A stretch of 64,000 nt of DNA from positions 4,340,001 to 4,404,000 of the forward strand of contig CP036526.1 of the NCBI GenBank assembly GCA_007741555.1, read 5' to 3'. The stretch comes from Stieleria marina (GTDB lineage Bacteria > Planctomycetota > Planctomycetia > Pirellulales > Pirellulaceae). The notes under the pieces are model-generated. The model ran no database searches, was not told where the DNA came from, and was given only the letters and a program-made list of their open reading frames with translations. This document shows, piece after piece, positions 16,172 through 25,618 of this stretch. Position numbers and translations under genes: made by a program. How positions within the stretch are numbered: position 1 is the stretch's first letter; the number at the start of each line of letters is the position of its first letter.

Positions 16172-18454
16172 TTAACTAGTTTGCTTAGCACGTGGATTGC
16201 TGGCAGCGGATCGTTTGCTTTCAAAGCCACGCCCCAACGGACCGGCCAGGATCGCGGGCAGCAGGACCAAGTCGCCGACCAGGGCTGCTAACAACAGGAA
16301 TACCATCAGCCAAGCGAAATGCAGGATGGGCACAAACGAGCTGATCGCAAACACCAGTAGTCCAAGCGAACAGATCAGCGTGGTATGAACCATCGCGCCG
16401 GCACATCGGCGAAACGCATCTTGCAGGGCAGCTTGCCGCGGTAGTCCGCGATCAATCCCGCGGCGAAACCAAGTCAGGAAGTGCACAGTGTCGTCCACGG
16501 CGATCCCCAGTGCGGCACTGGCAGTCATGACGGATCCGATCTGGATGGGAATGTCGATCCATTCCAAAGCCCCAAACACCGTGATGGCTGGAAACAGATT
16601 AGGAATCATTGCCAGCATCGCGGCGGTCAAACTTCGTAGCACAAACACCAGCACGACCGCGATGACGGCAAAGGCGGCCAGAAAACTGCGGAATAGATCC
16701 TGCAACAGTTGGCGTTGAGCTTTGTAGATCAGCGGGATCAACCCGGTATAGGTTCCTTGTACGTTGTTCTGGTCCAACAACGGCTGGATGTCTTCGCGAA
16801 GTGTTTCGGCGAAACGGCCGTAGTCCAGTTCGCCGATGGCATTGGCACGAACGGAGATTCGCCAAAGCTGTTCGGTGTCGGTTTCGGCCAAGAACTTGGC
16901 ATCGATCAATCGGTCACGGACGCGTTGGCTGCTGAGTAGTTTTCGCCGCACGACGTTGCCGACGGTCCGCCCGCGTGGCAGCGATGGCGAAAGGTTCAGC
17001 GCGGACATTGTGGCGACCGGTTCAGCCGATGATTGAATCTTGCCTTGGATGGCCGCGATCACACCCATCCGCTGCGCCGCATCACGTGGATCTTGTTGGT
17101 CAAAATGAATGACGACTTCCAGCGGAACCATCGGGCCGATGTTTTGCTCCAGCCAGCGATAGTCGCCAATCGCATCGCTGCCGGGCAGAAAGCGATCTTG
17201 TAACTTGACCGTCGATTTGATGTACGGCAGTCCCCAACCGCAAAACGCCATCAGTGCCAGACACACCAACATAAGGGCCAGATGGTGCCGACTGATAAAC
17301 GCGATGACAGCATCACTAAGCGTGGTGTCGCCCTTGTTTTTTGCCGGATCGGATTTTGGCCGTTTGGGCGGGAACAGATACAACGCCGCCGGCAGGAACA
17401 AAAACAACACGCCGACGCTGAGCAGGACACCCAGGGCCGAGTAGAGTCCAAAGGTGCGAATCGGATCAATCTTGCTCATCACCAACGACGCCAAACCGAT
17501 CGCGGTCGTGACGGCGGCCAGCGTGCACGGCAACCAGCCATGCGTCACAGTGGTCTTGATGATGCCGACCGGCAGTACGCTGGCTGAGTCCGATGATTGG
17601 ACGCCGGATTCCAACTGGGCTTCGTCGGTCGCGTCGCGGTAGTAGTTGGCCAAGTGAACGGCCGACGAAATGCTGAGCACATAAATCAGGGGTGGCAGCA
17701 TGGTCATCAGCAGGTTCATGGTGCCGCCGCTGAAATACATGATCGCCAGCGCCACACCGGTGCTGTACATCGCAACAACCAGCACCATGATCGCCAACGA
17801 GATACTTCGCAGCCGAATCGACGCGATAAAAAACGACACCAACGCTGACAAACCGGCGAGCTGAAAGAGCAGCCGGCGGCTTTCGATATCGATCGCCGCG
17901 GCGTCCACGGTTGGTCCCGCCAAATGCAGTTCGCTGGGGTCCAGCCCGGTTTCGCTGGCGGCGAGCTTTTCGATTTCTTCGATGGCTTGGACACGTTCGG
18001 ATCGACCGGCAGCGGAAGTCGAAAGCACCAGACACGTGGTTTCGTTTTCGGGACCGATCACGATTCCCGTCAGTCGGCGTTTGGCAGCGCTGCGGCTCAG
18101 TTCCAACGGCGGAGCCATCAGTTGTTCTAACGCGCTTTTGCCGGTCAACACCCGGTCATAGAACGGCGAAGCGACCAACGCGGCGGAGAGTTGTTCGACG
18201 CGGGGATCGTCCAACGTGCAATCGGGCCAACTGACGACGGCGATTTCGTCACTACCAAATTGCTGTTCAAACCAGTCGTAGGTATCGGTCGCGGCAAACG
18301 ATCGCGGGAGCCATTGCCGAGGATCGTTGGAGGTACTGCGAAGTGCAAAGAGGGCGCCGTACATGACCAGCGGAACCGCCAGGGCCATCAGGAGCAACGT
18401 TGCTTGAGCGTAACGCTTTTGCTGTTTCACTGAAGAATCAGACAGTGCATTCAT
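16172..18454 (-). CDS. RND/MMPL family exporter (HAE3-like)
   Basis: A 760-residue polytopic membrane protein with the duplicated RND layout. One membrane helix lies near the N-terminus, a large periplasmic loop runs to about residue 215, five or six helices follow (FQLAGLSALVSFFIASIRL, LAIMVLVVAMYSTGVALAI), then the second half repeats the pattern. GIAVDDTVHFLTWFRRG is the conserved acidic helix of the second half, used for proton coupling. Length and the single-gene arrangement fit the hopanoid/lipid exporter-like HAE3 group. No membrane-fusion partner is adjacent. ATG 18454 is preferred over 18475. Confidence 0.88.
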   Translation of the reverse strand: MNALSDSSVKQQKRYAQATLLLMALAVPLVMYGALFALRSTSNDPRQWLPRSFAATDTYDWFEQQFGSDEIAVVSWPDCTLDDPRVEQLSAALVASPFYDRVLTGKSALEQLMAPPLELSRSAAKRRLTGIVIGPENETTCLVLSTSAAGRSERVQAIEEIEKLAASETGLDPSELHLAGPTVDAAAIDIESRRLLFQLAGLSALVSFFIASIRLRSISLAIMVLVVAMYSTGVALAIMYFSGGTMNLLMTMLPPLIYVLSISSAVHLANYYRDATDEAQLESGVQSSDSASVLPVGIIKTTVTHGWLPCTLAAVTTAIGLASLVMSKIDPIRTFGLYSALGVLLSVGVLFLFLPAALYLFPPKRPKSDPAKNKGDTTLSDAVIAFISRHHLALMLVCLALMAFCGWGLPYIKSTVKLQDRFLPGSDAIGDYRWLEQNIGPMVPLEVVIHFDQQDPRDAAQRMGVIAAIQGKIQSSAEPVATMSALNLSPSLPRGRTVGNVVRRKLLSSQRVRDRLIDAKFLAETDTEQLWRISVRANAIGELDYGRFAETLREDIQPLLDQNNVQGTYTGLIPLIYKAQRQLLQDLFRSFLAAFAVIAVVLVFVLRSLTAAMLAMIPNLFPAITVFGALEWIDIPIQIGSVMTASAALGIAVDDTVHFLTWFRRGIDRGLPRQAALQDAFRRCAGAMVHTTLICSLGLLVFAISSFVPILHFAWLMVFLLLAALVGDLVLLPAILAGPLGRGFESKRSAASNPRAKQTS

Positions 18455-18771
18455 GTCGCCAGTGGCCAAGGTCAACGATAGAGGAGGTCACTGCCCGGGA
18501 GGGAACAACAGTGATGTGCAGCAATGCGTGTGCAGAAATAGGTGTGCAGTAAAAGGGGTTGCAGTGCCTTAGCGGCGGGGAGCGACAAGGGAACCGTCAA
18601 ATCGAATGAAACGCACTTGCCTTCTTCGGTCCTGAGAGACCGGGATCGCCCGAAACGGGCCAGTGAAGCGAGTGGCTGTGGTTGCAGCATGGCGGTTGAT
18701 TCCGCGATCAAATGTTGCCGCGGGTTTGCCAAGGCATCTCGTGTTGCCAAAACAACGACTCCGAAACGTGA
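18455..18771. other. Intergenic stretch, no supported gene
   Basis: About 315 bases between two minus-strand genes. A short run TAAAAGGGGTTGCAG near 18549 recalls the RAYT-associated core but has no other similarity around it. No coding frame has support. Confidence 0.4.
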
Positions 18772-19590
18772 CTACTCGGAGAAACAACTTGGCACAAATT
18801 TGCTCAGCAGATCAGCAAACTCTTCGGGGCACTCCCAGTTCGGTGCGTGTCCGCAGTCTTCGATGAATTCCAATTTCGATCCTTTGATCAAACGCTGGAA
18901 ATCGTCGGCGGTCGACGGCGGAGTGATTTCGTCATCGGCACCCCAGATGATCATCGTCGGAACATCCAAGTCACCCAGTTCGTCTTCGACTGTCCGGTCA
19001 CGTGTCGCACGCGAGACTCGCAGCAGAAAGCGAACGTAATCACGATCGCATACCGAACGATGCCAGTGATCGACCAGTTCGTCGGTGACCAGCGATTGAT
19101 CTTTCAAGATGCCCGATACGGTGCTGCGAACCCACTTCTTGGTCGGTCGTGCACGGAGACCACGAATCGGACTGCGTTCGAACAGCCCCGCACTGCCAGC
19201 CAGCACCAGGCCTTTTGCCATCCCGGGATTTTGAATGCACAGATCCAATGCGACCAACCCACCGAGCGAGTTGCCACACAGGACGAACGAATCCAGTTCT
19301 AGATCTTCGATCAGCTGATGAACCGACGCGGTCAAATCGCCGATCGTTTTGATTCCGTTTTTGCGTCGACCGGGTGCGGGATCGATCGGCAACTGGGGTG
19401 CGACGACTCGAAAGCGACTGTCGACCCGGTCCATCACCGTCCGCCAGTGATCGGGCGACCCAAACAGACCATGCAGGAACAAGATGGTGTCGGGACCTGA
19501 ATTCATGTCCACAACGTTGCTGAGTTCAATCGGCGAACACAAATCTGCTCGATCCGGTGTCGCTTTGTCGGGAAATTGCGATTGAATCAT
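18772..19590 (-). CDS. Alpha/beta hydrolase
   Basis: A 272-residue cytoplasmic alpha/beta hydrolase. ILFLHGLFGS is the oxyanion-loop HG motif, GNSLGG at residues 106-111 is the nucleophile elbow (Ser108), IIWGADDE provides the acid, and CGHAPNWE the catalytic His. It resembles the haloperoxidase/epoxide-hydrolase-like group; the substrate is unknown. ATG 19590 is preferred over 19653 because it overlaps the stop of a small upstream frame as ATGA, the usual sign of coupled translation. ATG 19506, right before the hydrolase core, remains possible. Confidence 0.85.
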   Translation of the reverse strand: MIQSQFPDKATPDRADLCSPIELSNVVDMNSGPDTILFLHGLFGSPDHWRTVMDRVDSRFRVVAPQLPIDPAPGRRKNGIKTIGDLTASVHQLIEDLELDSFVLCGNSLGGLVALDLCIQNPGMAKGLVLAGSAGLFERSPIRGLRARPTKKWVRSTVSGILKDQSLVTDELVDHWHRSVCDRDYVRFLLRVSRATRDRTVEDELGDLDVPTMIIWGADDEITPPSTADDFQRLIKGSKLEFIEDCGHAPNWECPEEFADLLSKFVPSCFSE

Positions 19591-19790
19591 TCGGCGGCGA
19601 ACTCGTGGATGAACAGGGGGAGACACATTGGTTGCGAAACCAGCGCTTCCCAAAACAGTGTCTTCACAAAGTCGGCTGGATCGTCACAGTCAGTGCTACT
19701 GACTGCAATGCTGGCTTCGCACAGTGTAGCTACGAACACCGGGATGTCGAACAGCCTATCTCGCTCGAATTGAGGGCTACTCGTCAGCAT
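19587..19790 (-). CDS. Possible small protein coupled to the hydrolase
   Basis: A 67-codon frame (MLTSSPQFERDRLFDIPVFVATLCEASIAV...) ends in an ATGA overlap with the hydrolase start at 19590. The overlap and the ordered composition support a real small gene. There is no known motif and the start is uncertain: an in-frame start at 19922 would overlap the membrane-protein gene downstream on the same strand. Confidence 0.35.
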   Translation of the reverse strand: MLTSSPQFERDRLFDIPVFVATLCEASIAVSSTDCDDPADFVKTLFWEALVSQPMCLPLFIHEFAAE

Positions 19791-19870
19791 TGGGGAGTGA
19801 TTGAACCGCCCTACCCGCTCGTTTGGGGGCTGGTCCGTCAATTTGCTGTTCTGGTGTGCCCCAAAGCGTT

Positions 19871-20224
19871 TTAGACGGTTAAAACGACCAGCAGCAGCAC
19901 AACCCCTACAAAGCTTATCCAAGTCATCACGACGGCGGTTCCACGCTTTCGCCGCATGCTGAAATACGCGGCCAGGAACCAGATCGCTGCAAACAACCCA
20001 AATACCAAACCGACGCCCAGGCCGGTGGCGGTGTCAATGTTAAGCTTAAAATCCTGTCGCTTGGCCACGGACGCCGTTTCCAGCAGCACCAAAACAGCCA
20101 GCCCCAACGCGGTCAGGCCCAGCACTGACGCCAAAAAAGTCACGACGGGTGAACGCCGTGGCAGCGTGCCGGGAACCAGCTCGGTCGCGGCCGTTGGCTC
20201 GTAAGGATTGACGGGGGTAGTCAT
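19871..20224 (-). CDS. Small integral membrane protein
   Basis: A 117-residue protein with a polar N-terminus (MTTPVNPYEPTAATEL) and three hydrophobic segments: about 28-48 (VVTFLASVLGLTALGLAVLVL), 67-88 (TGLGVGLVFGLFAAIWFLAAYF) and 97-117 (AVVMTWISFVGVVLLLVVLTV). NPYEP near the start is a motif seen at the head of many small planctomycete membrane proteins. No function can be assigned. Confidence 0.75.
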   Translation of the reverse strand: MTTPVNPYEPTAATELVPGTLPRRSPVVTFLASVLGLTALGLAVLVLLETASVAKRQDFKLNIDTATGLGVGLVFGLFAAIWFLAAYFSMRRKRGTAVVMTWISFVGVVLLLVVLTV

Positions 20225-20274
20225 GATCGGGGGGCAAGCAGAGCGACGGCACAGTGGAAACCATGCGCGGTTTT

Positions 20275-21873
20275 TTACTGAGATTGATGGGTGGCTTGTT
20301 TGACTTTGCCGGTTGCCAAAATTTTTAGCCGGTCGCGATCGCGTGTCAGCTGGTTGATGTCTTGCTGGATCAAACGCATTCTGGATTGGATCGCGCTGAG
20401 CGTTTCTTGCTGAACGGAACTGCCGGCGGCCGAGAATGACTGACGCAGCTGCTGCACGGCCGCTTTCTTTTCTGCTTGCCTGGCTTTCGCATTGACCAAG
20501 TCTTGTTCGATCTTTTCGACCTCGGCCGTCCCGATGTTTTCGTCGGCAATCAGCGGCGCGAGATCTCGAAGCAGCTTTTGCAGTTTTGTTACTGCTTGCG
20601 AAGCTTCCGTCAATTCGGACTTGGCAGCTGCCAACTGCCCTGCCTTTTCCGCTTGGGTCTTTTCAATCGCACTCGCCTGATCGGCCAACGCCGATTCGCG
20701 TTGCTTGGTTAACTGAGCCAACTGTGCCTGTGCTCTTTCGATGCGACGTTCGGTCCTTTGCATGCTGGCCTGATCCGCGATCGTTGGCATAACGGGAACG
20801 TCCACGTTAGTCGGTGCTGCCTGCGCGACGGACTGCGTTGGCTGGCGCCGATTCGCGGGAGTCTCCGGTGACGTCACGGATGTTGCCTTGGAGCCGGCAT
20901 CCGGAGCGTTGTCGTGCGTCGGATCCAGTGCAGGGTCATTGGCCGTAGCGTGCGCCGTAGCGTACGCAGCGTCTGGTGTGGTGATTTGGGAAGTATCCGC
21001 GCGGTCTTGTTGCCGCGTCGGAGTCGATGCCAGCGACTGCGGCGCTGTACCGGTCTGCTGCTGTTCAGTTTGCTGCTGATTGGTCGCTGCGAGCTTTTTG
21101 TCTCCGCCTCCTCGAGCGAACAACAATCCGACGACGGCCAGAGCAATCAAACTGGCCAAGCAGTAGCGAGCTAGGTTGGAACGCTGACTGGCTGGCGGAT
21201 GCGCGGGCGGTTTGCCATCGGGAGCGAGGGAAGATTCCGAGCTAGCTGCCGCAGTTGTGGCCGTTGCTTGCGACGCGTCAAACTGGCTGGCAGCAAAGAC
21301 TGCGTCGGCCGACTGTTGGGCGATCGGCGCGACAGCGGGTGCGTTTTCGGGTGCCGGGTTTGCAGGCAACTGGGTTTTGGAAATGTCGCTCTCGGGCACC
21401 GGTGTGGTTGCCGACGCAATCGCCGACGCCTGCGCGGCAGCGGCTTTCTGATCAGCGATCTGCTGAGCTTTGGTCAAACGTTCGATTTCGGCTTGCCGCT
21501 CTTGCTCCCGCTTTCGCCTGGCCTGTTGGGCTCGTTTTTCGGCCGCGCGCGCCAGGGCGGATTGCCAAGCGGAATTGAGCCGCTCGATCCGTTTGGTTTT
21601 TGAATGCGAAAGGGCAGCCAGTTGGCAGCGAGCAAATTTCTGGTCCGTGCCACAGACTCGGAACAAGACGGCGATGTCTTCGCCAAAATCGCTCATCAGT
21701 GTTCCGTTCATCACCGGAGCCAGCTGATTGGGATCGTGGCCGCGGACCATCGATTCGCAGCGGACGACAAACTGCTTGGTGGACAGCGACCGGATGGGGA
21801 AACGCTGTGATTCCCAAAGCAAGCAAAGTTCGGGCGCGGGCGGAAGCGGGCGTCCAGAATCATTAGCAGCCAT
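20275..21873 (-). CDS. Hypothetical membrane protein with coiled coils
   Basis: A 532-residue protein. The first 90 residues form a small ordered domain (PELCLLWESQRFPIRSL...VLFRVCGTDQKFARCQLA). A basic coiled coil follows at about 95-140 (EKRAQQARRKREQERQAEIERL), then a long Ala/Pro/Ser-rich linker, one membrane helix near 240 (RYCLASLIALAVVGLLFA), a second Gln/Thr/Pro-rich linker, and a C-terminal coiled coil of about 150 residues (QAQLAQLTKQRESALADQ...). The layout suggests an anchored scaffold with parts on both sides of the membrane. I recognise no family. Confidence 0.72.
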   Translation of the reverse strand: MAANDSGRPLPPAPELCLLWESQRFPIRSLSTKQFVVRCESMVRGHDPNQLAPVMNGTLMSDFGEDIAVLFRVCGTDQKFARCQLAALSHSKTKRIERLNSAWQSALARAAEKRAQQARRKREQERQAEIERLTKAQQIADQKAAAAQASAIASATTPVPESDISKTQLPANPAPENAPAVAPIAQQSADAVFAASQFDASQATATTAAASSESSLAPDGKPPAHPPASQRSNLARYCLASLIALAVVGLLFARGGGDKKLAATNQQQTEQQQTGTAPQSLASTPTRQQDRADTSQITTPDAAYATAHATANDPALDPTHDNAPDAGSKATSVTSPETPANRRQPTQSVAQAAPTNVDVPVMPTIADQASMQRTERRIERAQAQLAQLTKQRESALADQASAIEKTQAEKAGQLAAAKSELTEASQAVTKLQKLLRDLAPLIADENIGTAEVEKIEQDLVNAKARQAEKKAAVQQLRQSFSAAGSSVQQETLSAIQSRMRLIQQDINQLTRDRDRLKILATGKVKQATHQSQ

Positions 21874-21875
21874 CG

Positions 21876-22187
21876 TCAAGCAGCGTCCGTGTGGTTGGCG
21901 GATTTTAGCGTTCGCAATATCAGATCAAGCGCGCGGAGTATGAGGCCCGCTATGGTAGCAAAGTACCCTAGCAAGATAACTTGGTTGGACAATGTCCAGC
22001 GAGATCGATCGCGAAAAACAGGGGACTTCTCAACAACGTGGTAGGGAAAGAAGGGAAGCGATTGGTTGGTCGACCGCGAGGACCTGCTGGCGACTTTGCT
22101 GGTTATACCGGTCGAATCACTGGTTCGGTCTTTAGCGTTTTTGCCGCCCGGAATGGACGAAACGATAGTAGCGGCTCTTTCGATCAT
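21876..22187 (-). CDS. Possible small membrane protein
   Basis: A 103-codon frame ending two bases before the ATG of the coiled-coil protein. Its C-terminal third contains one membrane-like helix (NQVILLGYFATIAGLILRAL). The N-terminal part is Ser/Arg-rich and less ordered. Tight spacing with the next gene supports it, but the base composition is lower in G+C than its neighbours and the start is weak. It could equally be non-coding. Confidence 0.3.
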   Translation of the reverse strand: MIERAATIVSSIPGGKNAKDRTSDSTGITSKVASRSSRSTNQSLPFFPYHVVEKSPVFRDRSRWTLSNQVILLGYFATIAGLILRALDLILRTLKSANHTDAA

Positions 22188-22259
22188 CCGCTTTACCGAT
22201 CGTAACCAAATCGAGCCCTTTTTACACGCACCCGTTGGGCAAAGAAGAACGCTTCGACC

Positions 22260-23708
22260 ATGTTGAATTCGGATCATCCTCGCAAATCGGTCGCCATCTA
22301 CCTGCCAGTCACGCTCGGTTCGGCGCTGGCGGGTTCGTTGCTACTGGGCGGATGCCATTTTGGAAAACGCCAGTCTGCGCCGACGTATCACCCCGAACGT
22401 GGCCAGTCCAGCGTCATTCCCGCCAGCGCCAATCTGATCGCCAACCCCATGCTTGGAAACGGAAGTGTTTTGGGCGGAGCCATCAGTGGCCACCAAGCAT
22501 CCACGTCCAGCACGTCGTATCAGGTTGCTCCACCGGCATCGCCCGCGTCGATCACCGCCGCGCTGACTCCGCCATCGGTTCAGTCACCCAAACAAATGCT
22601 CTCCGCTTGGGAACTCCTGGGCGGTTCGCACTTGCGCCTCCTGCAAAGCAGCGCGTTGCAATCGGGCAGCGGTTCTCGCGCCTACGCAGATGGTGGCAAT
22701 CAGGTGCTGGCAGTGGGCGGTCCCAACGTCGCAACACGTCAAACGCTAAAACAAGTCGCCAATGCTTATGTCGACGTGCGCTACCACTTGGAACGCATGC
22801 AAGACTTGTACGACAACCTGGCGATTCAGGAACAAGCGGTCGCGCAAGCAAAGCAACGCCGCGCCGATGGCAAAGCCGGACGCATGGATGTGCTGCAATC
22901 CGAAAGTGCGGTCGGACTGACCAAATCCATGATGGCACCGATCCGCAACGAACTGGAGACTTCCGTCGCACGTCTCACGTCGCTGACCGGCCGCGAAGTG
23001 TCGCCTGCGATGCTGAAGGGGATCGCGCATTCGCCGCAACTTCGTTTTCCGGATCTCGATCGTCGCTTGCCCGCCGCCGTCCTTCGTCAACGGCACGATG
23101 TTCGTCAAGCCGAACAGCAAGTGGTTTCGATGGGCGTGCAGTCCGGCATCCCCGAAGTCACGATGATGCCTCATCTGTCGCTGCAGGGCGAATTGACGGC
23201 CAAGAACCCAACGGGCGGCAGTCAGCCATCGACGCTGAACGAATCGCTGGATTTCAATTTGGGCGGTGCCGAGACGTGGAGTTTTGCGGCGGTGGAAGCG
23301 GATTCGCAGAACGGAGTCGCTGGCCTACCGGGTGGATTACCGGGCGGATCTGGGCAAGCTTATAGCCCCATCGGACAATCGATGAAGGGGTTTCAATCGA
23401 CGGTGTACTCGGCCGCTGACCACGTCGAATCGCTACTGACGCAGTACCATCAAGCGTTGTTGGACGTCGAAATGTTGCAGCAGACTCAGGAATCGGCCAG
23501 CGAAGCGGCTCGGTTGGCACTGCAACAATTCAAGGTCGACCGGATCGAAGGTAGCTACGTCACCAACGCTCAAATGCGGCGTGTCGAAGCCGGCCAATCG
23601 CTGGCACAATCGCGAGCCCGTTTGGCTTCGCTCGCCATCGATCTGCTGGTCGCGACCGGGGGCGAATGCTACCCCGACGCCGACCCATCCAAGCTGTACG
23701 GCAAGTAG
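22260..23708 (+). CDS. TolC-family outer-membrane lipoprotein
   Basis: A 482-residue outer-membrane efflux protein. The lipobox LLLGGC places the lipidated Cys at residue 32. Long alpha-helical heptad regions follow (VANAYVDVRYHLERMQDLYDNL; QEQAVAQAKQRRADGKAGRMDV), as in the periplasmic barrel of TolC/NodT proteins. LDRRLPAAVLRQRHDVRQAEQQV matches the family signature in which rows of P-x-x-L-L-x-R-P-D-I occur. The C-terminal half repeats the pattern. It probably forms the outer channel of an RND or ABC exporter, but no partner gene is beside it; the exporter at 16172-18454 is on the other strand. Confidence 0.85.
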   Translation: MLNSDHPRKSVAIYLPVTLGSALAGSLLLGGCHFGKRQSAPTYHPERGQSSVIPASANLIANPMLGNGSVLGGAISGHQASTSSTSYQVAPPASPASITAALTPPSVQSPKQMLSAWELLGGSHLRLLQSSALQSGSGSRAYADGGNQVLAVGGPNVATRQTLKQVANAYVDVRYHLERMQDLYDNLAIQEQAVAQAKQRRADGKAGRMDVLQSESAVGLTKSMMAPIRNELETSVARLTSLTGREVSPAMLKGIAHSPQLRFPDLDRRLPAAVLRQRHDVRQAEQQVVSMGVQSGIPEVTMMPHLSLQGELTAKNPTGGSQPSTLNESLDFNLGGAETWSFAAVEADSQNGVAGLPGGLPGGSGQAYSPIGQSMKGFQSTVYSAADHVESLLTQYHQALLDVEMLQQTQESASEAARLALQQFKVDRIEGSYVTNAQMRRVEAGQSLAQSRARLASLAIDLLVATGGECYPDADPSKLYGK

Positions 23709-23782
23709 TCGTTCGGCGTGATTTGCTTGGCTGAGCGTGACTTTCGCTGCCGCAAAGCAAGTCGCGTTTTAGAACCGGGGCC

Positions 23783-23810
23783 GACGGTTAGCGCAACGGC
23801 GCGAGCCGTC
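23783..23810. repeat. Palindromic element after the TolC-like gene
   Basis: GACGGTT (23783-23789) can pair with AGCCGTC (23804-23810) around TAGCGCAACGGCGCG-like DNA that is itself GC-rich and partly self-complementary. It sits between convergent genes, where it may form a hairpin in both transcripts. Confidence 0.5.
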
Positions 23811-23889
23811 CAGTGCGATAGATACCGGTACGCCAGAGACCAGATGCCTGGCGCCATTCCGCTATAAAGAAACGTTCTTTCTTCTCTCG

Positions 23890-24543
23890 CTACGCAGCCG
23901 CACGCATTGGTGCTTGATTGCCGCCCTGTTCGCGGCAGTTCTTGACCCAGCTCTTGACTTTCCGCAAGCTTGGCAAGCGGCGCTCGCGAACCAAACGGCG
24001 CCCGGCGGTGCTGTGTGCGAAACGCTGCAGATCTTGATACAGACATGTGGGCGAATCGATCGCGATCGCGCGAACGCTGTGCCGGTGGATGCAGATCAAC
24101 AGTTGGGCGTCGCGAGGCATCATGCCGGGGACCGACGCCGCCAAACGGATCGATGCGCTGTACCGACGCAGCGACCGGACGGCGCTGTGCGGGGCGTTCA
24201 TCTGTTGAACCAGATGTTCCGCGTCGACTTTGGCCAGATCACCCGCGGTGACGATGCCGTATTTAGCAAGTCGCTCGCATCGTCGCGGACTACAGATTTT
24301 GATGTGTGTTAGGTCTTTGCTTAACAACCACGCTCGGTGGTTTGCCGCTGGCACGGGTGGCTGCGACACTTCGACGATTCCGCCGGCGCCTATTTTGCCC
24401 GCGATCATCGGCCCGTCACTAATTGACCGGCTATCCGTGTCCGAACCAGCCGGATGCGATGCCGTTTCCCCGACCGGAGGCACGTCGTTGACCGCGTCAA
24501 CGCTCTCTTGATTCTTGATCAGCTTCAGCAGACTTCGCAACAT
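23890..24543 (-). CDS. DUF4332-like helix-hairpin-helix protein
   Basis: A 217-residue protein beginning MLRSLLKLIKNQES at ATG 24543; the longer frame start at 24735 would overlap the upstream glycosyltransferase. After a variable 70-residue region, THIKICSPRRCERLAKYGIVTAGDLAKVDAEHLVQQM is a helix-hairpin-helix fold of the kind found in DUF4332, and a second such unit follows (MPRDAQLLICIHRHSVRAIAI). These domains usually mediate DNA or protein contacts. The basic C-terminus (RERRLPSLRKVKSWVKNC) fits nucleic-acid binding. Role unknown. It ends a four-gene minus-strand run. Confidence 0.7.
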   Translation of the reverse strand: MLRSLLKLIKNQESVDAVNDVPPVGETASHPAGSDTDSRSISDGPMIAGKIGAGGIVEVSQPPVPAANHRAWLLSKDLTHIKICSPRRCERLAKYGIVTAGDLAKVDAEHLVQQMNAPHSAVRSLRRYSASIRLAASVPGMMPRDAQLLICIHRHSVRAIAIDSPTCLYQDLQRFAHSTAGRRLVRERRLPSLRKVKSWVKNCREQGGNQAPMRAAA

Positions 24544-24721
24544 GACGACTTCCGTGTGGGAATAAGAGTAGGCACACGCGTGGGCAACACGACCAATCCC
24601 CTGTAACCGACCAAGCAGACTGGATGCTAGAGCGAATCTTTTCTCGTTCGACTGAAACGGCTCGCTTGCATTGCGACCCAGCAACGTGCACCACGCCAGC
24701 AGGAAGCACCAACCGGCAAGA

Positions 24722-25531
24722 CTATTTGCTGGCAAACGCGAGTCGAACCATAAACCACATCGACCGCACGGCTTCGCGAAGCGTCAGTTTGCTCAGCCCG
24801 TCCTGGCGTTCGGTAAACGTGATCGGGACTTCGGCAAACTGGCTCCCGCTGCGATGCAGGCGCACCAGCAGTTCTTCCAGCAACGCGTAGCCTTGGCAAC
24901 GCAGCGTCGAAAGGTCCAATGCTCGCAATGCACTGACGCGGTAGCATCGCATCGATCCACTGCAATCTCGCAGTGGCAATCGCAAAAACAACGTCGCGAA
25001 CCGATTCACAATCCAGCTCATCACTCGCCGCCGAAACGGCCAGCCGACAATCTCGCCGCCCGCGACATAGCGGGAACCCACCACCACGTCGACTTCGGGT
25101 GACGCCATCGCCAGCGAGAGCAAAGCGGGAAGCTGGGCCGGATCGTGACTGAGATCGCCGTCCAGGTTGATAAAGAAGTCGTAGTCCGAATCAATCGCGA
25201 CTTGGGCGGCCGCGACAATGGCGCCGCCCAGTCCTCGCTGGTTCTTGCGAACGTGAACGTTGACGCGAGCATCGTTTTCGCTGATCTCGTGCACCAAGTC
25301 AGCGGTGCCATCGGGCGAATCATCGTCGATCACCAACACGTCAGCTGTGGGCAGCGCCGATCGTAGACGTTGGACCATCCGCTGGATATTGGCGGCTTCG
25401 TTGTAAGTGCACACGCCGATCAAAGCGCGCGAGTGGGTGTCGGGCTCGGCAGCGGACACGCCACGGGAGGAAGCATTCAATTTCGGGATCGACTCGTGAA
25501 AACAGTCAGAGGGACCGCTAGACGGTGACAA
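24722..25531 (-). CDS. Polyprenol-phosphate mannosyltransferase-like GT2 glycosyltransferase
   Basis: A 269-residue family 2 glycosyltransferase of the dolichol-phosphate mannose synthase type. These transfer mannose from GDP-mannose to a polyprenyl phosphate at the membrane. Key stretches are GVCTYNEAANIQRMV, DVLVIDDDSPDGTADLV, GLGGAIVAA and FINLDGDLSHDP, which carries the DxD metal site, then VVGSRYVAGGEIVGWP and the typical TERQDGLSKL. It lacks the C-terminal membrane helices of longer members, as in the soluble yeast-type group. The first 30 residues are variable. Confidence 0.9.
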   Translation of the reverse strand: MSPSSGPSDCFHESIPKLNASSRGVSAAEPDTHSRALIGVCTYNEAANIQRMVQRLRSALPTADVLVIDDDSPDGTADLVHEISENDARVNVHVRKNQRGLGGAIVAAAQVAIDSDYDFFINLDGDLSHDPAQLPALLSLAMASPEVDVVVGSRYVAGGEIVGWPFRRRVMSWIVNRFATLFLRLPLRDCSGSMRCYRVSALRALDLSTLRCQGYALLEELLVRLHRSGSQFAEVPITFTERQDGLSKLTLREAVRSMWFMVRLAFASK

Positions 25532-25618
25532 ACTGCCGCCGGAGCGTCAACACGTCCCACACGGCAGGTCCTGGTCTGCCGATGGTGCAGGCGAATTCGA
25601 TATAACCCGGCAGGCGGC

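Noticed and set aside
22235-23365. 376-codon plus-strand frame overlapping the TolC-like gene
   Set aside because: It is another frame of the lipoprotein gene; only the frame from 22260 has a lipobox and family motifs.
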